NCBI RefSeq assembly: GCF_030272695.1 | Contig: NZ_JARFYN010000048.1 | Coordinates: 1-53,463 of the forward strand | Source: Martinezella calliandrae | Lineage (GTDB): Bacteria; Pseudomonadota; Alphaproteobacteria; Rhizobiales; Rhizobiaceae | DNA: 53,463 nt | Direction of reading: 5' to 3' | Notes under the pieces: model-generated | Told to the model about the DNA's origin: nothing | The model's database searches: none | What the model saw: the letters and a program-made list of their open reading frames with translations, nothing else | Made by a program: the position numbers and the translations under genes | Shown here: in pieces, positions 42,154 to 50,700 of the stretch | How positions within the stretch are numbered: position 1 is the first letter of the stretch | Layout of the letters: every line of letters starts with the position of its first letter

Positions 42154-42510
42154 TCAACTCCCGCGATAGGTGGAATAGCCATAGGGCGACAACAGCAGCG
42201 GCACGTGGTAGTGCGCCGTCGTGTCGGCGATGCCGAAACGGATCGGCACGAGATCGAGGAACGGCGGCTCCGGCAGCTTGGCCCCGGTTCTACTGAGATA
42301 ATCGCCGGCCCGGAACAGCAATTCATAGGTGCCGGCGACAAAACTGTCGCCGACCAGTATCGGCCCACTGTCGATGCGTCCGTCCGAATTGGTCGTGACC
42401 GTCTTCAGATGCTTACGCGTCTCGCCCTCGATCTTGAAGACATCGATCGCCAGGCCTTCGGCCGGTTTGCCGAGGGCAGTGTCGAGCACATGGGTGGTCA
42501 ATCCGGTCAT
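42154..42510 (-). CDS. uraH: 5-hydroxyisourate hydrolase
   Basis: 118 residues, transthyretin-like. LTTHVLDTALGKPAEGL carries the N-terminal His, AHYHVPLLLSPYGYSTYRGS the second His and the diagnostic C-terminal YRGS. It hydrolyses 5-hydroxyisourate, the product of PuuD, to OHCU. It overlaps the allA stop by 4 bases. Confidence 0.95.
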   Translation of the reverse strand: MTGLTTHVLDTALGKPAEGLAIDVFKIEGETRKHLKTVTTNSDGRIDSGPILVGDSFVAGTYELLFRAGDYLSRTGAKLPEPPFLDLVPIRFGIADTTAHYHVPLLLSPYGYSTYRGS

Positions 42511-43007
42511 AGGGCAGGCGCTCCGATGATGAAGGGGGTGTCGAAGAAGAATTCCACCAGGTTGTTGCCCGGCCCGTCACGATCGACAACGAGAAAGTCG
42601 CTCGGCTGATCGAGGGTCATCAACGGGTAGTGCCAGACACTGCGGTGGTAGTTCACACCTTGGTCACCGCGCGCCAGAAAAACCCGCGGCGTGCCTGGCT
42701 TACCGTCCTCATCCTTCGAAACGATGACAAGATACTGCCGATCGTTCAGCGGCACGAAACACTGGCTGCCGAGGGGATGGCGCTCCATCATCTCGACCGC
42801 GTATGGAAAGGCCCGCGGCTGGCCGCGAAACAGGTTGATGATCACGCGCGCTTCGTCCCCCGCCGCCTCGGCACTGGCAAGAGCATGAAACCGCTCCGTC
42901 GTACCGCCATTGATCAGCTTCACCGTCGCCGGGTCCGCTTCGATGACATCGCCAAAAGGCGCAAACGCGGCCTTTGTAAGAGGGAAGATATCGAGAGTCT
43001 GGGTCAT
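42507..43007 (-). CDS. allA: Ureidoglycolate lyase
   Basis: 166 residues. FPLTKAAFAPFGDVIEADP, INGGTTERFH, FRGQPRAFPYAVEMMERHPLGSQ and VNYHRSVWHYPLM are AllA/ureidoglycolate hydrolase signatures (cupin). It splits ureidoglycolate to glyoxylate and urea. ATG 43007 has GGGGGAG eight bases upstream; GTG 43016 is less likely. Its substrate should come from allantoicase, whose gene is deleted just upstream. Confidence 0.93.
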   Translation of the reverse strand: MTQTLDIFPLTKAAFAPFGDVIEADPATVKLINGGTTERFHALASAEAAGDEARVIINLFRGQPRAFPYAVEMMERHPLGSQCFVPLNDRQYLVIVSKDEDGKPGTPRVFLARGDQGVNYHRSVWHYPLMTLDQPSDFLVVDRDGPGNNLVEFFFDTPFIIGAPAL

Positions 43008-43012
43008 GGTCG

Positions 43013-43375
43013 TCACTCCCCCTCCGCCCGCCAGCGGCGAATGGATTCGAGCTGCGTGAGCAATTCGGGGATCGCATGCCCGACAGTCGTCCAGACGTCC
43101 TCGACGTTTGCCGCGATCCCGTCGGATAGCAGGCGCTTGCTCATTGTTTGCATCTCATTCCAATCTAGATCCGGATGGTCCGGCCCGAATTCCGGATAGT
43201 CATGCAGCAATTGGGCAGCCGCCGCACCAATGACACAGAGGCTGTATGCGACGGCATATTGAGTACGATCATCGGCCAGGAACGATGCCCTTTCGATCCC
43301 TCGAACAAAATGACACGCTTCGGTCGCCGCCCTCTGCATCTGATCCAGGTAATGGATGGGGCCTCTACCGGTCAT
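43013..43375 (-). CDS. HepT-like (DUF86) protein lacking the toxin active site
   Basis: 120 residues, all-helical HepT/DUF86 fold: IHYLDQMQRAATEACHFVRG, TQYAVAYSLCVIGAAAAQL and VEDVWTTVGHAIPELLTQL align with the family. Where HepT RNase toxins have RX4HXY, this protein reads MSKRLLSDGIAA, so Arg, His and Tyr are all missing. No MntA-type nucleotidyltransferase antitoxin is present. It sits inside the urate operon, three bases after the truncated alc ORF and five before allA. It may have a structural or regulatory role in the pathway. Confidence 0.7.
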   Translation of the reverse strand: MTGRGPIHYLDQMQRAATEACHFVRGIERASFLADDRTQYAVAYSLCVIGAAAAQLLHDYPEFGPDHPDLDWNEMQTMSKRLLSDGIAANVEDVWTTVGHAIPELLTQLESIRRWRAEGE

Positions 43376-43378
43376 GTC

Positions 43379-43522
43379 TTAGGCCTTGTTCCCGAAAAGC
43401 CTCAGTCGCATGACGCCGCCCTCCGGATCCATGGCAAAACGCACATGCTCGAGACGGGCGGACGCAAGACTGATGGCACCGAGGGCGAAGGATGGGAGGC
43501 TAGTATCGGCGTTGTCGGTCAT
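43379..43522 (-). pseudogene. alc: Allantoicase with internal deletion (47-codon in-frame remnant)
   Basis: 47 residues. The first part, LPSFALGAISLASARL, looks like the start of allantoicase, and the second, EHVRFAMDPEGGVMRLRLFG, like its end (the usual ending is THVRLNIYPDGG..RLRVYG). About 300 central residues are absent, but the frame is kept. Its ATG follows the uraD stop directly (TGAATG), and its TAA lies three bases before the HepT-like start, so it may still be translated. It cannot convert allantoate to ureidoglycolate. Confidence 0.7.
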
Positions 43523-44020
43523 TCAAGACTCCGCAAGCATGGATTGCAGGCGCAGCAGGGCGATCCTCTCCACCTGTGCCGTTGCCGTCGCAAATTCCGC
43601 GTCCCGGTCATTGCCGATCCGCGTTTCGAAGGCGGTGAGGATGTCGTCTTTGCCGAGCCCCTTGACCGCAAAAATAAAAGGAAAGCCGAATTTCGTCACG
43701 TAAGCCGTGTTGAGCTCGGTGAAGCGAGAGTGCTCAGAAGGTGTCAGCCGGTCAAGTCCTGCACCCGCCTGCTCCTTTCGGCTGTCCTCGGTGAGCTTGC
43801 CCGCAATTGCCAGCCGGCCGGCGAGGTCGGGATGCGCCCGCAAAACGCCAAGCCGCTCGTCAACGCTGGCCGCGCGGAAAATAGCAACCAAAGCGCCATG
43901 TACGCCGCCTGACGTCAACGGTTCGACAATGTCGCCGGCATCATAGGCGCGTTCGGCAATGAACGCAGAGTGCTCGAAGACGCCGCCGAAGCGGGTCACA
44001 AAATCGTCGCGCGATATCAT
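43523..44020 (-). CDS. uraD: OHCU decarboxylase
   Basis: 165 residues. VLRAHPDLAGRLAIAGKLT holds the active-site His, and RKEQAGAGLDRLTPSEHSRF and KFGFPFIFAVKG are family motifs. It decarboxylates 2-oxo-4-hydroxy-4-carboxy-5-ureidoimidazoline to S-allantoin. It begins immediately after the puuE stop (TGAATG). Confidence 0.95.
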   Translation of the reverse strand: MISRDDFVTRFGGVFEHSAFIAERAYDAGDIVEPLTSGGVHGALVAIFRAASVDERLGVLRAHPDLAGRLAIAGKLTEDSRKEQAGAGLDRLTPSEHSRFTELNTAYVTKFGFPFIFAVKGLGKDDILTAFETRIGNDRDAEFATATAQVERIALLRLQSMLAES

Positions 44021-44944
44021 TCAGGGCGTACCTGCAGGAAGGTGATGTTGGTACCAGTGATTGGCGATTTCGATGCGCCTGGGTATCCAGACCTTGTCGT
44101 GCTTCAGCACATAGTCGATGAAGCGCCTCAGCGCTGCCGCGCGGCCCGGCCGGCCGACCAGACGGCAATGCAGGCCGACAGACATCATCTTCGGGCTACC
44201 CTCCTTGCCCTCTTCATAGAGCGTGTCGAAGGCATCCTTCAGATAGGTGAAGAACTGATCGCCGGAATTGAAGCCTTGCGGCGTGGCGAACCGCATATCA
44301 TTGGTCTCGAGCGTATAGGGAATGATGAGGAAGGGTTTGCCCTCGGGACCATCGACCCAATAGGGCAGATCGTCAGCATAGGAATCCGACGAATAGAGGA
44401 AACCGCCCTCCTCCATCACCAAGCGCAACGTATTATCGGAAGGTTTTCCCTGATACATGCCGTAGGGACGTTCACCGGTCAGCTCTTTATGCAGGCGGAC
44501 GGCTTCGAGGATATGCTTGCGCTCCAGATCCTCGGAGAAGTCCTTATATTCCAGCCAACGATAGCCGTGGCTCGCGATCTCCCAACCTGCTTCCTTCATG
44601 GCGGCGACCGCTTCCTGATTGCGTGCCATGGCAAGCGTCACGCCATAGACGGTCGCCTGCACCTTGAGCTCGGTGAACATGCGCCACAACCGCCAGAAAC
44701 CGGCGCGCGAACCATATTCATAGATCGATTCCATGTTGAGATTGCGCTGATTTGGCCAGGCTGCCGCACCTACGATTTCCGACAGCAGATTCTCGGATGC
44801 GGGATCGCCGTCAAGAATACTGCTTTCCCCGCCCTCTTCGTAATTGATCACGAACTGCACCGCGACACGGGCATCGCCAGGCCATTTCGGATCGGGCGTA
44901 TGGCGGCCATAGCCGACGAGATTGCGAGGATAAGTATCGGACAT
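44021..44944 (-). CDS. puuE: Allantoinase PuuE (polysaccharide deacetylase-like)
   Basis: 307 residues, NodB-like fold. LVGYGRHTPDPKWPGDARVAVQFVINYEEGGE, SILDGDPASENLLSEIVG and EIASHGYRWLEYKDF are PuuE signatures. It hydrolyses allantoin to allantoate without a metal, unlike dihydroorotase-type allantoinases. First gene of the puuE-uraD-(alc)-hepT-like-allA-uraH unit. Confidence 0.94.
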   Translation of the reverse strand: MSDTYPRNLVGYGRHTPDPKWPGDARVAVQFVINYEEGGESSILDGDPASENLLSEIVGAAAWPNQRNLNMESIYEYGSRAGFWRLWRMFTELKVQATVYGVTLAMARNQEAVAAMKEAGWEIASHGYRWLEYKDFSEDLERKHILEAVRLHKELTGERPYGMYQGKPSDNTLRLVMEEGGFLYSSDSYADDLPYWVDGPEGKPFLIIPYTLETNDMRFATPQGFNSGDQFFTYLKDAFDTLYEEGKEGSPKMMSVGLHCRLVGRPGRAAALRRFIDYVLKHDKVWIPRRIEIANHWYQHHLPAGTP

Positions 44945-45040
44945 CAGAGCACCTTCTCAACTACGTGACGACGGTAGCATCCATGGCCGGAAAGTCGAGA
45001 CGGAAAGTGCGATACCCGCTTTCCTTTCACCTGCAAGCAA

Positions 45041-45748
45041 TTAGGCGATCTTGCGAGCGCTGACTTTGCCCATCGGATGGAGGGAGTGAACTCGGAACGG
45101 CCCGCCGGTACCTTCTTCCGTCATCAGCGCGATGTTGGACACCGGCACTGGCTCGGCAAGCGCCGGCTCGAAGATATCGCGCAATACCCGCTCCATGCGC
45201 GTCAGATCGGCGGGACTGACCGTGCCCGTCAGCATCATCTGGAAGCGGAACTCATCCATGACGTGCGGATGGCCCCAGCGGTGCAGATTGGCAAACTGCG
45301 CCGCCGACAGGTTATCCGGATCGCTGCGCTCGATTTCGGCCTCCGTCAGCGGTGCCCGATAGTGGTCGAAGGCCTGAACCAGCGACGCCGCGAGGAAATG
45401 CATTTGCTGACAAGGGTTCGACGGCACCAGGCCGAATGTCCCACCAAGGCGCGCGACTTCCAGCCGCGGAATCTCAAATGGCGTCACCGTACCGGAAAAG
45501 CGCATGAGATCGCGCAGCAGCGACGCCTCGGACATATCCTCGGCCAGTCGAAATGGAGCTTTCAAAATGCCGTTGAAGCCATAGCGGCGCGGCACCGCGG
45601 TATGGAAGGCGATTTCATGGATACCAAGTCCGCGAATGGCGGGCGGATCGAGCATTTCGCCGGAATAGACATTGCGTCCAAGCCAGTTTGCGGCCACGAG
45701 CGTCAGCGGATCGCTCGCAGACGGCGTGAAGCAAATGGCGTAGCGCAT
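45041..45748 (-). CDS. DUF1045 phosphonate-associated protein
   Basis: 235 residues. MRYAICFTPSASDPL at the start, YGFNGILKAPF, EVARLGGTFGLVP and FRFQMMLTGTV match DUF1045, a 2H-phosphoesterase-like family often located in phn (C-P lyase) operons. No phn gene is seen here. The role is unknown; it is the neighbour upstream of puuE, 96 bp away. Confidence 0.75.
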   Translation of the reverse strand: MRYAICFTPSASDPLTLVAANWLGRNVYSGEMLDPPAIRGLGIHEIAFHTAVPRRYGFNGILKAPFRLAEDMSEASLLRDLMRFSGTVTPFEIPRLEVARLGGTFGLVPSNPCQQMHFLAASLVQAFDHYRAPLTEAEIERSDPDNLSAAQFANLHRWGHPHVMDEFRFQMMLTGTVSPADLTRMERVLRDIFEPALAEPVPVSNIALMTEEGTGGPFRVHSLHPMGKVSARKIA

Positions 45749-45854
45749 AAAATCTCCTCCAGAGCGCGATAAACCGGCTGATCCAACCGGCTGCTGACAG
45801 GCAAGGAGATAGGTGATTTGCGTGACAGATTGACGACCTGAGCGGTGTTTATAT

Positions 45855-47039
45855 TCACGTTTTATGTGATGCTACCGCAATGTGGTTCGAAAGCGCGAAA
45901 CCTTGGGGCAGCTTGAAAGAACAGGGATTTTCGAGCGCCTCCCGAACCGCTACTTCGGCCAGGCGATGGGCCAGACCGAAACTGACTTTGAATCCCCCCG
46001 TCAGCGCGATGAGCCGTGGATGGTCCGGATGCGCTCCCACCATGGGGTCCCGATCGATTGCCTTCGGCCGCAAACCAGCCCAACGTTCGACCACTTCGGC
46101 ATTGGCCAACGCCGGCGCCATGGCCCGCGCAGCGGTGACGAGGTCATTCAGTTTATCATCCGTCGACTGGGGGTCCGCGAAACGGTTCTCGCTCGTGCTG
46201 CCGACCGCTACCAACCCACCCTCATGCGGCACGATATAGAGCCCGTCGCGGAAAATCACCGGCAGTGCGGCATCGACGTCGGCTTTCAATAGGGCAGCCT
46301 GCCCCTTGACCGGCACGCCGAGGGGCGACCCATGACCGGGCGTCAATCCATCCAGTATCGGAAAGGAGCGATGGCCGGCCGACAGGATACAGCGTCGGAA
46401 ACCAATTGTGCGCTCCGGGGTCGCCGCGGTGGCGCGATCCGGATCGATGCTCTGGATTTCCACGCCTTCGGAAAGCCGAACATATTTCGCCTTATCGAGA
46501 AAGCCAACCAGAAGCCTCAGCAAGGCCCGAGGTGCAACGCGAGCGGCGAGCGTGTCGAAAACAATGCCGCTTTCGCCGGCGGCCGGATCGATCCAGTCGC
46601 TTGTCGGGGCAGCGTCGAGCACATGCCAATGAAATCGCCGCTCGCCGTGATGCCAATGCGTTTCGGCATCCTGCGAGTGGCCCAGCGCAATCTTGCGCAG
46701 ATGCGGCTTCGGCAATGGGATCAGCCGACCGGAACGTCGGTATCCGGCGGAAAGACCAGTGGCCGCTTCCAGAGCCGCGATCTCATGCTCCAGGGATACG
46801 AGCGCATCGAATTGAAACTGCTTCTTGTCTGACCATTTGTCCGGCATATGCGGCATCAGCGCGCCAAGCAGGCCACCGCTTGCCCCCTGCCCCATCCGAC
46901 CGGCATCGATCAGCAACGCCTCGACTCCCAGGCGCTCCGCGTGCACCGCCGCCCAAAGGCCCATAATGCCGCCGCCGACGATCAGCAGTTCGACGGACGA
47001 TTGACCGGCAAGCCCCGGAGGATTATCGGCTCTTCCCAT
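45855..47039 (-). CDS. DadA/MnmC-like FAD-dependent oxidoreductase
   Basis: 394 residues. LLIVGGGIMGLWAAVHAERLG is the dinucleotide-binding motif, GASGGLLGALMPHMPD resembles the GASG..GALYP region of MnmC oxidoreductase, and GGLVAVGSTSENRFAD and ERWAGLRPKAIDRDPMVG follow. In enterobacteria this domain is fused to the MnmD methyltransferase and removes a carboxymethyl group from tRNA wobble uridine. Here it is encoded divergently from mnmD, and the start codons share bases (CATG at 47037-47040). A glycine or D-amino-acid oxidase is the alternative. Confidence 0.75.
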   Translation of the reverse strand: MGRADNPPGLAGQSSVELLIVGGGIMGLWAAVHAERLGVEALLIDAGRMGQGASGGLLGALMPHMPDKWSDKKQFQFDALVSLEHEIAALEAATGLSAGYRRSGRLIPLPKPHLRKIALGHSQDAETHWHHGERRFHWHVLDAAPTSDWIDPAAGESGIVFDTLAARVAPRALLRLLVGFLDKAKYVRLSEGVEIQSIDPDRATAATPERTIGFRRCILSAGHRSFPILDGLTPGHGSPLGVPVKGQAALLKADVDAALPVIFRDGLYIVPHEGGLVAVGSTSENRFADPQSTDDKLNDLVTAARAMAPALANAEVVERWAGLRPKAIDRDPMVGAHPDHPRLIALTGGFKVSFGLAHRLAEVAVREALENPCSFKLPQGFALSNHIAVASHKT

Positions 47040-47772
47040 GATAGATCCAGTTTCCGATCAAACGCCCGCGGCGAAGACCAATGCGGCAAGCCAAGCGCTG
47101 GAATGGCGCGAGGGCGATATGCCCTATTCGACCGCATTTGGCGACCATTTTTATTGCCAGACCGACGGCCGGCTGGAATGCGGCCATGTCTTCCTCGCTG
47201 GCAACCGCCTGCCCGAGCGATGGAATGAACAACAGAGCTTCCTTTTGGGCGAGCTCGGCTTCGGCACCGGCCTGAATTTTTGCGAAACCTGGCGGCAATG
47301 GCGCCAGCATCGCAAGCGGAATTCACAACTCCATTTCATGTCCTTCGAGCTTTACCCGATGCGCGCCGAGGAGATCGATCGCGCACTGTCGCACTGGCCT
47401 GAAATCGACGGCGAACGTCAGTCGCTTGTCGCTGTATGGCCCAAAGAACCGCGAGGCATCATCACGCTCGCGCTCGACGCCCAAACGCGCCTCAGTGTCG
47501 TCTGCGGCCCGGCGCTTGAGGGCGTGAGCCAAGCAGCAGCGGGCTTCGACGCCTGGTATCTCGACGGCTTCGCCCCTTCCCGAAACGCCGATATGTGGTC
47601 GCCGGAACTCATGCAGCGTCTCCACGACAAGACAGTCGCCGGCGGCACTTTCGCCACCTACGCCGCCGCCGGCTTCGTGCGCCGCAACCTGCAGGCGGCG
47701 GGCTTCACCGTCGAACGACGCAAGGGGTTTGCGGGAAAACGTGAAATGCTGTGCGGCGTTAGGCAGGCTTAG
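47038..47772 (+). CDS. mnmD: tRNA 5-methylaminomethyl-2-thiouridine methyltransferase MnmD
   Basis: 244 residues, SAM methyltransferase (DUF752). LEWREGDMPYSTAFGDHF, HVFLAGNRLPERW, LGELGFGTGLNFCETWR (SAM site), FDAWYLDGFAPSRNADMWSPEL and GTFATYAAAGFVRRNLQAAGF are MnmD hallmarks. It methylates nm5s2U34 to mnm5s2U34. It overlaps the FAD oxidoreductase start at one end and the histidine-kinase stop at the other. Confidence 0.93.
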   Translation: MIDPVSDQTPAAKTNAASQALEWREGDMPYSTAFGDHFYCQTDGRLECGHVFLAGNRLPERWNEQQSFLLGELGFGTGLNFCETWRQWRQHRKRNSQLHFMSFELYPMRAEEIDRALSHWPEIDGERQSLVAVWPKEPRGIITLALDAQTRLSVVCGPALEGVSQAAAGFDAWYLDGFAPSRNADMWSPELMQRLHDKTVAGGTFATYAAAGFVRRNLQAAGFTVERRKGFAGKREMLCGVRQA

Positions 47773-50700
47773 TTTGTGGAACGCTCTTTCCCGAGCGCCG
47801 CATCGCCGAGCCAGCGGCGGGCCTTGGCTTCTAGAAGCTCCGGGCTGATCGGCTTGGACATATAGTCATCCATGCCCGCTTCCAAGCACATGTCGCGATC
47901 GACATCGAGGGCATGCGCGGTGACCCCGACGATCGGTACGTGCCAGCCCTGCCCGGCGTCTGCTTCCAATTGCCGGATCATACGCGTCGCCTGATGGCCG
48001 TTCATGATCGGCATGGAGACATCCATCATGATCAGCGACGGCCGAAGCTTCTGCCAGGCCTCCACTGCCTCCTGGCCGTTCTGAACCACGAGAAAGCGCA
48101 GGCCCGTGACCTGCAAAATCTGCGTGAAGACGATTTGATTGACCTCGTTGTCTTCGGCGACGAGGATATCGATAGCACTGACCGGTTTCGCCACCCCGCG
48201 TTCGACGGCCTCGATAGCGGCCACTGCTTCGGCAGCAACCGGCAACTGCGGTGAGGCTGTGGGCTCGTCGCTGCTCATCGCCTGGCGCCGCGCCTTACGC
48301 ACGATATCGATGATGGTGCTGCGCAGCACATTGGCACGCGTGGGTTTCATCAGATGCGCCTGGCCATTCAACGCCGCGAATTCCTTGTCGTTGGAGGCGA
48401 CGTCCATGGATGTCAGGAAGATCAGCGACACGCCGTTGAAGCGGGGTTCTGCGCGGATGGCGCGCGCGACGTCATCGCCGTTCATCTCCGGCATGTGATA
48501 GTCCAGGATCACGGCATCGACCGGCACGCCCATATCGAAAGCGGCATTCAGGATCGCGAGCCCCGTCTTGCCGTCCTCGGCGGCGTAGCCGTCAAAACCC
48601 CATTGCTCCAATTGCTCGGTCAATATCCGCCTGTTGATCTCGTTGTCATCGACGACCAGGATACCGGCGCCCTTGACATTGACCGGCACCACACGGGGTT
48701 CGCTGCGCGTGGCCGCCTGCGACACGGGCAGATGCACGGTGAAGACCGAGCCCTTGCCCCATACGCTTTCGACTTCGAGATAGCCGCCGAAGAGATCGAC
48801 CAGTCCGGCAGTGATGGCGAGGCCGAGACCGGTGCCTTCATGGCGGCGCGTCGAAGAAGCGTCGACCTGCGAAAACTTCTCGAAAATGGAATCGAGCTTC
48901 TCGTCCGCAATACCGATGCCGGTGTCCTCGATACGGAGCGACAGCATGATTTCACCATTGTCGATCGGCTGGCTGTTCAAATCGACCAGCACGTGGCCGC
49001 GCTCGGTGAATTTGACCGCATTGCCGACAAGGTTCGTGACGATTTGGCGGAAGCGGCCGGCGTCTGCGAGCACCATGGCCGGCACATCGGGCGCCGTGCG
49101 CACCAACAACTCGATATCCTTTTCCGCCGCCGGCGACGACAGGAGCGTCGCGACATCCTCCACCGCCTCCGCGGGATCGAAGGCTGCCTTGCGCAGACGC
49201 ATCTTCCCGGCGTCGATTTTCGAGAAATCCAGGATGTCGTTGATGATCGTCAACAGCGCATTGCCCGACTTGACGATGATATCGATGAAAGTCTTCTGCC
49301 GGGCGTCGAGATCGGTCTTGGCCAGAAGTTCCGCCATTCCGAGAACGCCATTCATAGGCGTACGGATTTCATGGCTCATATTGGCGAGGAATTCGGACTT
49401 GGCGCGATCGGCGGTTTCGCTGCGCGAAAGCAGCAGTTGCAACTCGGCCTCGCGCTCCTTCATCTCGGTCACGTCGGTCAGCACTACGGTCCAACGGCGG
49501 CTCTCGCTGATCGTCGCTTCGAGCTGCATCCAGCGCTCGCCGGCGACCTGGAACACCGCCGAGACCGGCTTGTTGGCCGCCATGCTTTCGCGCCAGGAGA
49601 GCCGGAGCGCCTCCGGCTCGTCACCAAAGTCGCCACGCGCGGCGCAATGATCAAAGGCGATGGACCAATGCTTGCCGACCTCGAGATAATCTGGGGGAAC
49701 GCGCAGCATATCCGTCAATGCATCGCTTGCCAGCATGATGATGCCGTCCTGGACGATGAGCAGTCCCTGCGACATGGCATGCGTGGCGTCCGTCATCAGC
49801 TCGCCAAGATGCTCGAGCGCCAGGCGCGCCTCGCTGATCTCGCGAGCTTGTTGGCGCACGGAAGAGATGTCGGCATAGGCGACCAGGGTGCGGCCGTTCG
49901 AAATTCGGCGAGCATCCATGATGACAGATTTGCCGTCGGCAAAATTCATCTCGGTCTGGAAATGCGGCCCGGCATGGCGCAACGCCTCCACGCGCGCCTG
50001 ATAGATATCGTCGATACTGCCGGCGTCGGCGTCGTAGCGGCCGAGCTCGAAATGCTTGGCGACGAGATCGCGATAAGTCAGGCCTTCAAAGTGTTCGTGC
50101 TTCGGGAAATCCCAGATGTCGTAAAAGGCATCGTTGGTGTATTCCACCACGTAATTGCTGTCATGGATCATGACGCCGATCGGCATCGAGCGCAGGATGT
50201 TCTCCAGATCCTGATGCAAGGCCTCGGCGCGCGCCTGGGCCTCGATCAGCTCGGTCTCGCGCAGCTTCAGCACGGAAATATCAGTCATGGACCCGACGAT
50301 GTAGCGCGTGCCGTCCGAGGCTACGACGCGGTTGACGCGCGTCATGATCGGATGCGTCATATGCAACCGATCGACCACCTCGCCTTCAAATTCGAGCCCG
50401 CGCCCTTCATTCAGCACCTGCTCGTTTTGGGTAAAGAAATCGTCGGCACCGGTTTCGAACATCTCATGTTCGGTCTTGCCCAGCACCTCGGCGCGGCTCA
50501 GCCCGGTGATGGCTGCATAGGCTTCATTGGAATAGATCAGCCGATGGCTGGCATCGCGCACGAAGGTGGCAACCGGCAAGTCCTCGAGAATGGTGCGGTA
50601 AACGCCGATCTCATCGACGTGACTGCCCAAAATATCGTCCTCTTTTGGAGCTGAGGAAGGCATGACCGGCGCATCGAGAAACATTCCGAAGACGTAGAGC

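Noticed and set aside
43013..43522. Active HepT/MntA toxin-antitoxin system in the urate operon
   Set aside because: The neighbouring small ORF resembles allantoicase ends, not an MntA nucleotidyltransferase, and the HepT catalytic motif is absent.
44997..45025. Imperfect hairpin GGAAAG...CTTTCC between the DUF1045 gene and puuE
   Set aside because: Mismatched arms and no T-run; too weak to call a terminator.
48354..50654. 766-codon plus-strand ORF
   Set aside because: It is antisense to the hybrid histidine kinase, which has intact domain motifs in the other strand; long antisense ORFs are common in GC-rich rhizobial DNA.
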